From: Acidobacteriota bacterium
GTDB taxonomy: Bacteria > Acidobacteriota > Thermoanaerobaculia > Thermoanaerobaculales > Sulfomarinibacteraceae
Direction: 5' to 3'
NCBI GenBank assembly: GCA_022340775.1
Contig: JAJDNH010000239.1
Coordinates: forward strand, 1-41,629
Length of the DNA stretch: 41,629 nucleotides
Shown here: positions 8,524 to 16,050 of the stretch, piece by piece
Position numbering within the stretch: the first letter of the stretch is position 1
Layout: each line of letters begins with the position of its first letter
Made by a program: the position numbers and the translations under genes
Notes under the pieces: generated by a model
What the model was told of the DNA's origin: nothing
Seen by the model: only the letters and a program-made list of their open reading frames with translations
The model's database searches: none

Positions 8524-9177
8524 TCACCGGCCGCCGAGGGGGGACCCAGAGCCGTGTCCTGGGAAGAGGTCCTGTACGGAGCCCGGATCGACACCTAGAG
8601 AACGGAGAAAGAGGTCAGCAAACTGCCGGCCCACGGCCTCGGCCGCCAGCGGGCCCTGAGACCGGAACCAACGCGCGATCCAGTTAATTGCACCGAGGAT
8701 GGCAAACCCAGTAAGCCGGGGGTTGGCGGGCAGGAACTCGCCGGCATCGATTCCGCTGCGGATGATGTCACGCAGGCCCTGCTCGTAGCGGTCGCGCATG
8801 GCGATGATCTGAGAGAGGTATGGCTCGGACAGAGCTGTGAACTCGAGCGCCATGGCAGAGGCGGCGAGATCGTCGATCATGATCGCTACATGGGCCTCGA
8901 TGAGGGCGTGGAGCTTGGCCGGGGCGGCAGCGTCCACGTTCCTGACGCGATCCAGGACGTCGAGCATCTCGGCGAGGCTGTGTTCGTGGCAGGCGAAGAG
9001 GATCTCCTCCTTGCTCTTGAAGTAGTAGTAGAGGCTACCCTGAGTCATGAGCAGCTCAGAGGAGATGTCCTCCATCGTCGTGCCGTAGAAGCCTCGCTTC
9101 TTGAAAGCGCCAGCTGCCGCGCGGAGAATCTCGCGGCGCTTCCGTTCGGCCTTCAGCTTCCGCCGACTCGTGCCCAT
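8524..9177 (-). CDS. TetR family transcriptional regulator
   Basis: A 217-residue regulator. The N-terminal helix-turn-helix (about 14-60) is typical: REILRAAAGAFKKRGFYGTT, then LLMTQGSLYYYFKSKEEIL. The larger C-terminal ligand-binding and dimerisation domain contains EFTALSEPYLSQII and a conserved late helix (INWIARWFRSQG). Family members are mostly repressors released by small hydrophobic ligands, and this domain style occurs in regulators of fatty-acid or lipid genes, though the ligand here is unknown. It is divergent from mazG across 133 bp and leads into the Nudix gene, so it may control either or itself. No obvious palindromic operator stood out in the gap. Confidence 0.88.
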   Translation of the reverse strand: MGTSRRKLKAERKRREILRAAAGAFKKRGFYGTTMEDISSELLMTQGSLYYYFKSKEEILFACHEHSLAEMLDVLDRVRNVDAAAPAKLHALIEAHVAIMIDDLAASAMALEFTALSEPYLSQIIAMRDRYEQGLRDIIRSGIDAGEFLPANPRLTGFAILGAINWIARWFRSQGPLAAEAVGRQFADLFLRSLGVDPGSVQDLFPGHGSGSPLGGR

Positions 9178-9298
9178 GGGGCAACGCTAGTCCCCCGGTA
9201 GACAGGTGTCAAACCGCCGTTGCCGCGCACCGGGCGGTGGTGCGGAGCGCCTTGCCGGCCACTCGAGGTAGGTGAGAGACCGGTGGTCGGCGCTCCGG

Positions 9299-9304
9299 TA
9301 CAAT
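9299..9304 (+). promoter_or_regulatory. -10 box of mazG placed for a leaderless transcript
   Basis: TACAAT (five of six consensus bases) ends 6 nt before the mazG ATG, so transcription would begin at or next to the start codon. No Shine-Dalgarno sequence lies between them. No convincing -35 was found. Confidence 0.5.
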
Positions 9305-9310
9305 TCAGCC

Positions 9311-10102
9311 ATGTCCGACGCCACCGATCGGCTGGTCGAGATCATGGATCGTCTGCGCGATCCCGGAGGTTGTCCGTGGGATCGGGAACAAACGTTGGAG
9401 AGCCTGACGGGGTACCTGCTGGAGGAGGCCCATGAGGTGGTTGGGGCCGTGGCGTCCGGCGAGCCGGAGCTGCTTTGCGAGGAGCTGGGGGATCTGTTGC
9501 TGCAGATTATCTTCATGGCGAGGATTGCAAGAGAGAACAGCTGGTTCGACTTCGACGCGGTCTGCGATGCTATCTCTGACAAGATGATCCGGCGCCACCC
9601 GCACGTTTTTGGTACGGTCGATGTTGCCGGTGCGGATGAGGTCGCTCGCAACTGGGAAGACATCAAACAGGAGGAACGGAAGGAGCAGCCGGAGGCGTCC
9701 GCCCTCGACGGCATCCCTGCGGCTCTCCCGGGGCTGCTGAAGGCGTTTCGGATGACCGAGAAGGCGGCGGCGCTTGGGTTCGACTGGCAGCGGCCAACCG
9801 ATGTCGTGGGGAAGCTGCACGAAGAGGTCGAGGAGCTCGAGTCTGCGCTGCTGGCCGGTAGCGGCAACGGCAGCCCTCCCGTACGTGAGGAGCTCGGGGA
9901 TATCCTGTTCGTGATGGCCAACTTGGCCCGGCACCTGGGGGTCGAGCCCGAGACTGCGCTGCAGGGGACCAACAGTAAGTTCATGAGCCGTTTTCGCAGC
10001 ATGGAGGACCAGGCCCGCGCGGCCGGGCGCAGCCTCCGTAGCTATGACCTCCAGGAGTTGGATGCGCTGTGGCAGGAGGCCAAGAGGCTCGAGCGCGGCT
10101 AA
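9311..10102 (+). CDS. mazG: Nucleoside triphosphate pyrophosphohydrolase MazG
   Basis: A 263-residue MazG with two all-alpha NTP-PPase domains. The first (about 1-110) has CPWDREQTLESL, the metal motif EEAHEV, and EELGDLLLQIIF; the second (about 140-240) has KLHEEVEELESAL and REELGDILFVMANLARH. MazG hydrolyses (d)NTPs to monophosphates and pyrophosphate in the cytoplasm, a house-cleaning role that can also affect ppGpp. Length is that of E. coli-type MazG. The ATG at 9311 is chosen because the family begins close to RLVEIMDRLRDP and a -10 box fits it; the upstream extension to 9272 has no family support. It is divergent from the TetR gene. Confidence 0.95.
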   Translation: MSDATDRLVEIMDRLRDPGGCPWDREQTLESLTGYLLEEAHEVVGAVASGEPELLCEELGDLLLQIIFMARIARENSWFDFDAVCDAISDKMIRRHPHVFGTVDVAGADEVARNWEDIKQEERKEQPEASALDGIPAALPGLLKAFRMTEKAAALGFDWQRPTDVVGKLHEEVEELESALLAGSGNGSPPVREELGDILFVMANLARHLGVEPETALQGTNSKFMSRFRSMEDQARAAGRSLRSYDLQELDALWQEAKRLERG

Positions 10103-10127
10103 GAACACCGGGCTGAGCTCCGGAGGC

Positions 10128-10136
10128 TGATAGAAT
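10128..10136 (+). promoter_or_regulatory. Extended -10 promoter of the GT81-like gene
   Basis: TGATAGAAT combines the TGn extension with a five-of-six -10 hexamer (TAGAAT, 10131-10136). Start of transcription would fall near 10143, exactly where an inverted repeat begins, giving a leader of about 110 nt. There is no good -35, as expected for extended -10 promoters. Confidence 0.5.
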
Positions 10137-10141
10137 CGTAG

Positions 10142-10187
10142 GGCTAAGCCTCGACCAACGTCGGCGCCGGGGGACACGGTCTTAGCC
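10142..10187 (+). promoter_or_regulatory. Stem-loop at the 5' end of the GT81-like gene leader
   Basis: GGCTAAG (10142-10148) pairs perfectly with CTTAGCC (10181-10187); ACC/GGT can extend the stem past a 5-nt bulge, and the loop contains a GTCGGCGCC/GGGGGAC-rich segment. The outer stem starts at the predicted transcription start. It may stabilise the mRNA or act as a cis-regulator; no known riboswitch consensus was recognised. Confidence 0.35.
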
Positions 10188-10252
10188 AGCGCAACCTGCC
10201 CGCCGCCGGCTTGGCGACCGGGATGTTCCTGGTCCCTGGCACGGAGGTCAGC

Positions 10253-11500
10253 ATGAGCGACTTCTACCAGCACCATCTGTTCACGACCCTTCATCGTTTG
10301 AAACGGCTGCCGTTGGAGAAGCTGGAGACGAGCCTCGAGCAGGCCGCGGAGAGAAGGAGGATGGCCCTGCTTCTCCCAAGCCTGGCCTCGGAGATGGACG
10401 GCCCGGCGCTTCCCAGGATTATTGGGCACTTGCAGGCGGTGCGCTATCTGCATCGGATCGTGGTGGCCCTAGATCGAGCCAGTGCGTCTGACTATCGCCG
10501 CGCGCTGACGTTCTTTTCCGACCTTCCTCAGGAGGTCACGATCTTGTGGCTCGACGGTCCTCGGGCCACTGACGTCTTCAACCGTTTCGAGGCCAGCGGA
10601 CTCGTCAAGCGAGTCCACGGCAAGGGACAAGCGGTGTGGTTCGCACTGGGGCATCTGCTCGCCGCCGGCGATTGCCAGTCGGTGGCGCTCCACGACTGTG
10701 ATGTGGTGACCTACGACCGTTACCTCCTGGGCAGGCTCTGTTTCCCGGTCCTCAGGCAGGACGTTGACTTCAAGTTCGCGAAGGCCTATTACGCTCGGAC
10801 GAGTGACCGTCTCAACGGTCGCGTCACGCGTCTGTTCGTATACCCGCTGCTGACCGCTCTGCGGAGCTTCTTCCCCGGACAACCGTTTCTCGAGTACCTC
10901 TCGGTATTCCGTTACCCCCTTGCCGGCGAGATGGCGATGCAGCTCGACCTTGCCCGCCACATTCGCGTTCCGTCCGACTGGGGACTCGAGGTGGGGCTCC
11001 TGTCCGAGGTCTACCGCAACCTCTCGCCCAAGGAGATGTGCCAGGTCGACGTGGCCGGGCGCTACGACCACAAGCACCAGGCGCTCTCGATCGAAGAGCC
11101 GAATACTGGCCTGATGCGCATGGTCAAGGACATCACCAGCACCATTCTGCGTGCGCTGGCGGCCGAGGGCGCAACCATTTCGCCAGAGATACTGATGTCC
11201 CTTAAGGCCGCCTACCTGCGCCTGGCGCAGGATTACGTCGAGCGGTACGCCTTCGATGCCGCCATCAATGGCTTCCCATTCAACCGCGATGAGGAGGAGC
11301 GTGCCGCGGAGGCGTTTGCGGAGTCACTGCACGTGGCCGGCGAGGACTACCTGGAGAACATCCTCTACACGCCATTGCTCCCGAACTGGAACCGCATGTT
11401 CTCGGCGCTGCCCGAGGCCCACGACTGGATGGCCGAGATACCGGCCAAGGACAGGGCAGCGGCCGGTGAGCGAAAGGCGACGGCGGCTCGCCAGCGCTGA
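10253..11500 (+). CDS. GT81-like glycosyltransferase (glucosyl-3-phosphoglycerate synthase type)
   Basis: A 415-residue GT-A enzyme. Family signs are the nucleotide-sugar core LPRIIGHLQAVRYLHRIVVALD (about 53-74, shown in part), the metal motif HDCD (147-150, Asp148-x-Asp150) followed by VVTYDRYLLGRLCFPV, and the acceptor-side WGLEVGLLSEVYRN. This matches glucosyl-3-phosphoglycerate and mannosyl-3-phosphoglycerate synthases that use UDP- or GDP-sugars to start glucosylglycerate-type solute or polysaccharide synthesis. Donor and acceptor are inferred, and the partner phosphatase is not nearby. GGAGGTCAGC precedes the ATG at 10253; a TTG at 10211 is in frame but worse. Its stop codon sits in a hairpin shared with the next gene. 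Confidence 0.75.
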   Translation: MSDFYQHHLFTTLHRLKRLPLEKLETSLEQAAERRRMALLLPSLASEMDGPALPRIIGHLQAVRYLHRIVVALDRASASDYRRALTFFSDLPQEVTILWLDGPRATDVFNRFEASGLVKRVHGKGQAVWFALGHLLAAGDCQSVALHDCDVVTYDRYLLGRLCFPVLRQDVDFKFAKAYYARTSDRLNGRVTRLFVYPLLTALRSFFPGQPFLEYLSVFRYPLAGEMAMQLDLARHIRVPSDWGLEVGLLSEVYRNLSPKEMCQVDVAGRYDHKHQALSIEEPNTGLMRMVKDITSTILRALAAEGATISPEILMSLKAAYLRLAQDYVERYAFDAAINGFPFNRDEEERAAEAFAESLHVAGEDYLENILYTPLLPNWNRMFSALPEAHDWMAEIPAKDRAAAGERKATAARQR

Positions 11501-11514
11501 TTAGCGCTGGCGAG
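11487..11514. terminator. Hairpin containing both stop codons of a convergent gene pair
   Basis: CTCGCCAGCGCT (11487-11498) and AGCGCTGGCGAG (11503-11514) form a perfect 12-bp stem with the 4-nt loop GATT. The plus-strand stop TGA is 11498-11500 and the minus-strand stop (TTA on plus) is 11501-11503. There is no T-tract on either side, so intrinsic termination is possible but not canonical; it may instead block exonucleases. Confidence 0.7.
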
Positions 11515-12469
11515 TGAGGAGGAGGTACGCAGCGGCGCCGACGGCTGCGGCGACCAGCAGTGACCAGAGGTGAACTGCAACACCGGTCGCGGCCGCCGTC
11601 TCCAGCGGGATGCCGAGGGCGGCGAACCCGGCTGTCCAACCGGCTTCGAGAGTACCGATGTTGCCGAGGATGTTAACTGGAATAAGGGTGGCAACGGTTG
11701 CTGCAGTGGCCCCCACAATGACGGTCGTCAGTGGCCACACGAAGCCGGTCGCTCTCAGCAGGACCTGGATGATCGTCCAGATGCCGCACCAAACCAAGAG
11801 TGTCAGGAGCATCGCGGCCGCCAGACGGCCGGAGCTTCTCCTCAGCTCATCGAGCGTGGAACGCAGTTGGGCAGCTCGTCGGGCCCACCGCCGTCCACGA
11901 CACCCACGAGGGGCGACGCAGCGGATCGCAAACCGCTCTCCGGCAGCAGCAACGGTGGGAAGCAGTAGCAGTGGCAGCACCAACGCGAGGCTGGCGGCGA
12001 GGATGAGGGGCCGGTCCGCTCCCCAGTGAAGAGCGATCGCCGCCCCTGCCCATGTGCCGAGACCGGCGAGATCCAGGGCGCGGACCGTGAGCAGGATCCC
12101 CATTCCTCTGGTCAGCGGTACTCCTGCGTGACGTTTCAGGAGCGCCGGAAGCGCCAGCTCCCCCAAGCGCACGGGGACCGTCTGCACCGCTGCTTGCGCC
12201 GCAGTTGAGGCGAGGATGGCCCGCTTGATCGGGAGAGTGCCGAGAATCGCGAGCCGGAGCCCGCGCAGCGCAGAGACCAGGAGATAGAGGCCAGCAGCCG
12301 CGGCCAGCCCAACCGGATCGGTCGAGCGGAGCAGGTGCAGGATTTCGCGGGCGCCTGCGAGCCGCACAACCAAGCCAATCAGCACAATGGCAACTGCAGC
12401 CTGCAGGAGCCTGGCTCGGAGGGTTCGGCTCGGGGCAGCGTCAGGTGGAGGCGCCGCGGTCACGTTCAC
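11501..12469 (-). CDS. YbhN-like membrane protein (lysylphosphatidylglycerol synthase TM region family)
   Basis: A 322-residue integral membrane protein with about eight helices (first about 20-38, then about 50-70, and six more). The family hallmark lies in AAVQTVPVRLGELALPALL (about 93-111): a PxRxGE motif in the third helix region. Relatives include YbhN/AglD-like proteins and the flippase half of MprF. It is the third gene of a minus-strand cluster; the start GTG at 12469 overlaps the GT2 gene by 29 bp (GTG at 12463 is an alternative), implying translational coupling. With a polyprenyl-phosphate glycosyltransferase and a YfhO-like enzyme upstream, a lipid-sugar flipping role is plausible but inferred. 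Confidence 0.82.
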   Translation of the reverse strand: MNVTAAPPPDAAPSRTLRARLLQAAVAIVLIGLVVRLAGAREILHLLRSTDPVGLAAAAGLYLLVSALRGLRLAILGTLPIKRAILASTAAQAAVQTVPVRLGELALPALLKRHAGVPLTRGMGILLTVRALDLAGLGTWAGAAIALHWGADRPLILAASLALVLPLLLLPTVAAAGERFAIRCVAPRGCRGRRWARRAAQLRSTLDELRRSSGRLAAAMLLTLLVWCGIWTIIQVLLRATGFVWPLTTVIVGATAATVATLIPVNILGNIGTLEAGWTAGFAALGIPLETAAATGVAVHLWSLLVAAAVGAAAYLLLTRQR

Positions 12470-13388
12470 GTTCGACGATCTCTTCGATCAGCCTGCGGTT
12501 CACGGCGATCAGGTCGGCCGCCAGGCCGAGGACGCAGATCTGTGCTCCGACCACGACCAGTATCACCGCCAGGATCAGGGACTGCACGTGCCCAGCTGGA
12601 GAACGGTCTGCCAGAAAGAGAATCAGGAACCGCAGAAGGAGCAGCGTGCCCGCCGCGATTGGAACGAGACCGATGCGGAGGAACAGCCTCAACGGGTTGT
12701 AGAGCACGATGATCCTGGCCATGGCCTCCAGCGATCGTACGACGTACCCGAGATCCGACCGGAAAAGGCGTGACGGCCTGGTTGCTCCGGGGTTGGTACG
12801 GATCGGGACAGAGACGACTCGCAGACCGGCCTCTCCCGCCTGCAGGATCGTCTCCAGCGTGTAGGTGAACCGCGTGAACACGTGCAGTCGCAGGGCTGCC
12901 TGCCGGGACATGGCGCGAAACCCGGAGGTGGCATCCCGTACCTGGGTCCGGGAAAGGCGACGTACGACCCACGACCCCAACCGCTGCAAGGCCTTCTTGG
13001 TGAGGCTGAAGTGGGGCAGATCGGCCACCTGACGATCGCCGATGACCATCTGGGCTTCGCCACCGAGGATCGGCGCCACCAGCGTTGGGATGTCCCGGGC
13101 ATCGTACTGGTTGTCGGCGTCGGTATTGACAATGACGTCGGCGCCGCGGGCAAGGGCGGCACGGACCCCTACCGAAAAAGCCACCGCCAGGCCCCGGTGG
13201 AGCGGCAGGCCTACGACTGCCGCACCGTGTTCGGCAGCGACCTCGGCGGTGCGATCGTCGGACCCGTCGTCGATGACCTGGACGACCACATCCTTGAACC
13301 CCTCCACGTTCTGTGGCAGCGCGTCGATGGCTTGACCGATGTGCTGCTCCTCGTTCCACGCCGGGATCTGGATGACGAGCCTCATCAT
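12441..13388 (-). CDS. GT2 glycosyltransferase, polyprenyl-phosphate sugar synthase type
   Basis: A 315-residue enzyme of the DPM1/GtrB/CsbB type. The catalytic GT-A domain (about 1-215) has QIPAWNEEQHIGQAI (7-21), IDDGSDDRTAEVA (39-51) and the metal motif TDADNQY with Asp90-x-Asp92; SGFRAMSRQA follows. Two transmembrane helices at the C-terminus (about 235-260 and 268-292) anchor it at the inner face of the cytoplasmic membrane, as in enzymes that load one sugar from a nucleotide donor onto undecaprenyl phosphate. Donor unknown. The ATG at 13388 overlaps the upstream stop by 4 bp (ATGA) and GGAGA precedes it; a second ATG follows at once. Confidence 0.88.
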   Translation of the reverse strand: MMRLVIQIPAWNEEQHIGQAIDALPQNVEGFKDVVVQVIDDGSDDRTAEVAAEHGAAVVGLPLHRGLAVAFSVGVRAALARGADVIVNTDADNQYDARDIPTLVAPILGGEAQMVIGDRQVADLPHFSLTKKALQRLGSWVVRRLSRTQVRDATSGFRAMSRQAALRLHVFTRFTYTLETILQAGEAGLRVVSVPIRTNPGATRPSRLFRSDLGYVVRSLEAMARIIVLYNPLRLFLRIGLVPIAAGTLLLLRFLILFLADRSPAGHVQSLILAVILVVVGAQICVLGLAADLIAVNRRLIEEIVERERDRGAST

Positions 13389-16018
13389 GATTCTCCAACC
13401 GGCGGTTGATCCGGCCGCCTGCGGCTCAGCGCGAGGCAGACGATCCCTAACCACATCGCCATCCCGGCAGCCGAGGTGAGCATCCACCACCAGGGCATCA
13501 CTGCTCGCGCTTCAATGATGTGATTCCCAGGGGGCAACAGAGCACCGAGAAAGAGGCCGTTGACGACCTCAGATCGCAGCGGTCGGCCATCGATCCGGAG
13601 CCTCCACAGGCCGGCGCTCGCCGGCACGGAGCTGACGAGCAGCGCCGGGGCGCCGAGGCGAGAGCGGAGAGTCATGAATGCCGGTCCCCTGCTCAGCAGC
13701 TCGAGGCTCTCCGCCACGCCGCGGTGCCGTAACGGAACGTTCTGTGACAGGGCCGCCACGATGTTCGCGGGTGCCACGGCCGTGCGCACGAGATCCAGCG
13801 GCGGATTGGCGGCGAGGAGTGTCTCCAGGTTGCCGTTGCGGGCCGAGCGAACCAGCCAAAACCTCGGACGGGCATGACGGTTTTCCCAGATGCGCAGGTC
13901 ACGACCCTGGTACGCGAGGACGTAGCCGGATGTGTCGAATACGAGTGCCAAGTCACCAGCGCTCCGGCGCCCGTTCCAGAATAGGCGGCCGTCCAGCGCA
14001 TGCGCGCTTGCGCTCCGTGGGAGCCACAGCGCTCCGCGCTCCAGCCGGGGAGCGATCCGGAGTCGAAAACGGTGATTGAGGTCAAGCGCGGGTGGGAGAT
14101 CCAGCCAGCGCAGACCAGTTCGCTTCAGAGCAGCAGCGTCGAGATACCAGGTGCCGACCACGCTGTCTTTTTCCTCGTCGAAGAGGGTTACGGTCACCCG
14201 CCCAGAAGCGGTATCGCCCGCAGCCCGCTCGCGCAGCCCCACACGCGAACATCCGTGAGGTAGATGCAGAACCTGTACAACCTCTTGGCCCGATCGCAGG
14301 GGGCCGAGAAGCCCACCCTGCGGCTCGACCTCGGTGGTCATCTGACCGAGGACGAATTGGACCAGCTCAAGTGCCGGGTCCTCGACGATCCACCGCGCTC
14401 CGAGCGCCTTCAGGTAGGGGTGCGTCAGATCGATGGTGGCGGCATTGAGCCGGATCAGCCGGCCGAAGTGGCCCCATGCCTGGGGGTCGATCGCCTTGAT
14501 GAGCCTCCGATAACCGGTTGTGGAGGAGAACTGGGAGCGGACGTCTTCGAGGCCGAACATCTGAGCGGTATCCGGCCAGAGGGTGTCCAGGAGTGGTGCG
14601 ATGCGGTCCGGCTCCTGCTGTTCACGCGCGCTCAGGAAAGCCAGGCCGCGGGTGCTCGGGAGCGTGGCCTCACGTCGCGGTAGGAAGGCGAGAAGATGGC
14701 CCGCGGCAAGACCCTGCTGGAGGATCACCGCGACTGCCAGCACCGCAGCAAGGCGGCGCGCGAGCGGGGTCCGCACGAGGCCCATCAGCGCCTCGACTCC
14801 GAACGCCGCGAGCACACACAGTGCCAGGGCAATCTCGGGCGCCAGCCGTTGCGAAGGCACGGACGCCAGGCCTGGAAGTCGGAACAGCAGTCGTGCCACC
14901 GGGGCGACCGCGAGTGCCAGCAGTCCGACGCTGGCCGCCATGATCCAGAATGCCCGACGATGTCGCCCAGCAGCAAGTCCGACGGCGGCCAGCGCGGCCG
15001 TGATCAACCCGATGTTGAGGCTGATCTCATGCAGGCTGAGGTTCTCGAGAGGGACAGGCGGTGCGAAGGACTCCTGGCGGGGATCGCCATACGCCAGCGG
15101 GTCGACGAGCAGACGTACGGCGCTCCAGCCCCAGGATGTTCGGGTCGGGTGTTGGTCCAGGACCCCGCTGCCACGAAGCGACCCGGAGAAGAGGGCGAAC
15201 GCTGGTGCGAGGATGGCGATCGCGAGTGTGGCGGCAGCTGCGACCGCGGCGAGTCGCTGCCAACGTGCGGGCGAATGCCGGGGGGCGTGCCGGAGACGCA
15301 CCAAAGTCCAGGCAACGGCCATGTAGGCGCCCAGAAGGGTGGGTCCTGGAGCGCCTCCCGTCAGGAACGCGAGACAGGCGCCGGCCGTGACGGCTGCCGA
15401 TCGCCATGGCCGGTCGGAGTTGAGGGTCCGGTCGATGGCCCAAAGCAGGAGAGGCAACGCGGCCGAGGTGGCGCTGGCAGGCCACAGCCACCAGGATGTG
15501 ACCGGCCCGCAAAGAGCGAATGCCATGGCACCGACGGTAGCGGCGGCCTCGCTGAGAGCAAACCGCCGCAGCAACAAGAAACACCCTGCGAAGGCGAGCA
15601 GCAGCTTGACCAATACCATGACGTTCATCAGCAACGCGGGGTCGAGCCAGAAAACGAACGGCAGTACGGCGGGGCTCAGAAGGCCGTTGCTCCAGGTCGC
15701 AGCGCCTGGGCGTCCGCCCGCCAGGTAAGGGTTCCAGACGTCGAGTGCCAGCCCCTCGCGGTGGACGGCCGCCGCCAACGGTAGGAACGCGGTAGCGGGC
15801 TCCCGGAGCTCGGGGTTCGTCACCTCGACCGGGTGGTGCACCGAGCGCCAGGGGGAGTCGTTGTAGACCACGTCGAGAGGCGAGATGACACGGCCGAAGA
15901 AGAGGGTCGGAAAGAAGATGACCACCATAGCGAGGACCGCCGCCCCGACAGCCACTGTGTGAAACGGCCTGCTGTGCACTCTCGGATTATGCGTGATCCG
16001 CGTGCCGTGGCCAAACAT
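13385..16018 (-). CDS. YfhO-like multi-helix membrane glycosyltransferase
   Basis: An 877-residue protein with a GT-C-like layout: an N-terminal helix (about 23-45), a first external loop with the acidic motif ISPLDVVYNDSPW (GT-C enzymes use an Asp here), then some ten more helices to about residue 450, a long extracytoplasmic beta-rich region (about 460-840) and a last helix near the C-terminus. This matches the YfhO family, which transfers sugars from undecaprenyl-phosphate carriers to surface polymers outside the membrane. It is the first gene of a coupled operon with the GT2 and YbhN-like genes. The ATG at 16018 has only a weak AGGGCGGG upstream, so an internal start is possible. Confidence 0.82.
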   Translation of the reverse strand: MFGHGTRITHNPRVHSRPFHTVAVGAAVLAMVVIFFPTLFFGRVISPLDVVYNDSPWRSVHHPVEVTNPELREPATAFLPLAAAVHREGLALDVWNPYLAGGRPGAATWSNGLLSPAVLPFVFWLDPALLMNVMVLVKLLLAFAGCFLLLRRFALSEAAATVGAMAFALCGPVTSWWLWPASATSAALPLLLWAIDRTLNSDRPWRSAAVTAGACLAFLTGGAPGPTLLGAYMAVAWTLVRLRHAPRHSPARWQRLAAVAAAATLAIAILAPAFALFSGSLRGSGVLDQHPTRTSWGWSAVRLLVDPLAYGDPRQESFAPPVPLENLSLHEISLNIGLITAALAAVGLAAGRHRRAFWIMAASVGLLALAVAPVARLLFRLPGLASVPSQRLAPEIALALCVLAAFGVEALMGLVRTPLARRLAAVLAVAVILQQGLAAGHLLAFLPRREATLPSTRGLAFLSAREQQEPDRIAPLLDTLWPDTAQMFGLEDVRSQFSSTTGYRRLIKAIDPQAWGHFGRLIRLNAATIDLTHPYLKALGARWIVEDPALELVQFVLGQMTTEVEPQGGLLGPLRSGQEVVQVLHLPHGCSRVGLRERAAGDTASGRVTVTLFDEEKDSVVGTWYLDAAALKRTGLRWLDLPPALDLNHRFRLRIAPRLERGALWLPRSASAHALDGRLFWNGRRSAGDLALVFDTSGYVLAYQGRDLRIWENRHARPRFWLVRSARNGNLETLLAANPPLDLVRTAVAPANIVAALSQNVPLRHRGVAESLELLSRGPAFMTLRSRLGAPALLVSSVPASAGLWRLRIDGRPLRSEVVNGLFLGALLPPGNHIIEARAVMPWWWMLTSAAGMAMWLGIVCLALSRRRPDQPPVGES

Positions 16019-16050
16019 GGCCCGCCCTGGCTGGAGGCGAGAGGGTGGGA

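Noticed and set aside
9305-10453. Minus-strand open frame of 382 codons over mazG
   Set aside because: It is antisense to mazG and to the GT81-like gene start, has no ribosome binding site and no family signature.
14696-15784. Plus-strand open frame of 362 codons
   Set aside because: It lies opposite the YfhO-like gene, and its Arg/Gly/Gln-rich composition is typical of a shadow frame.
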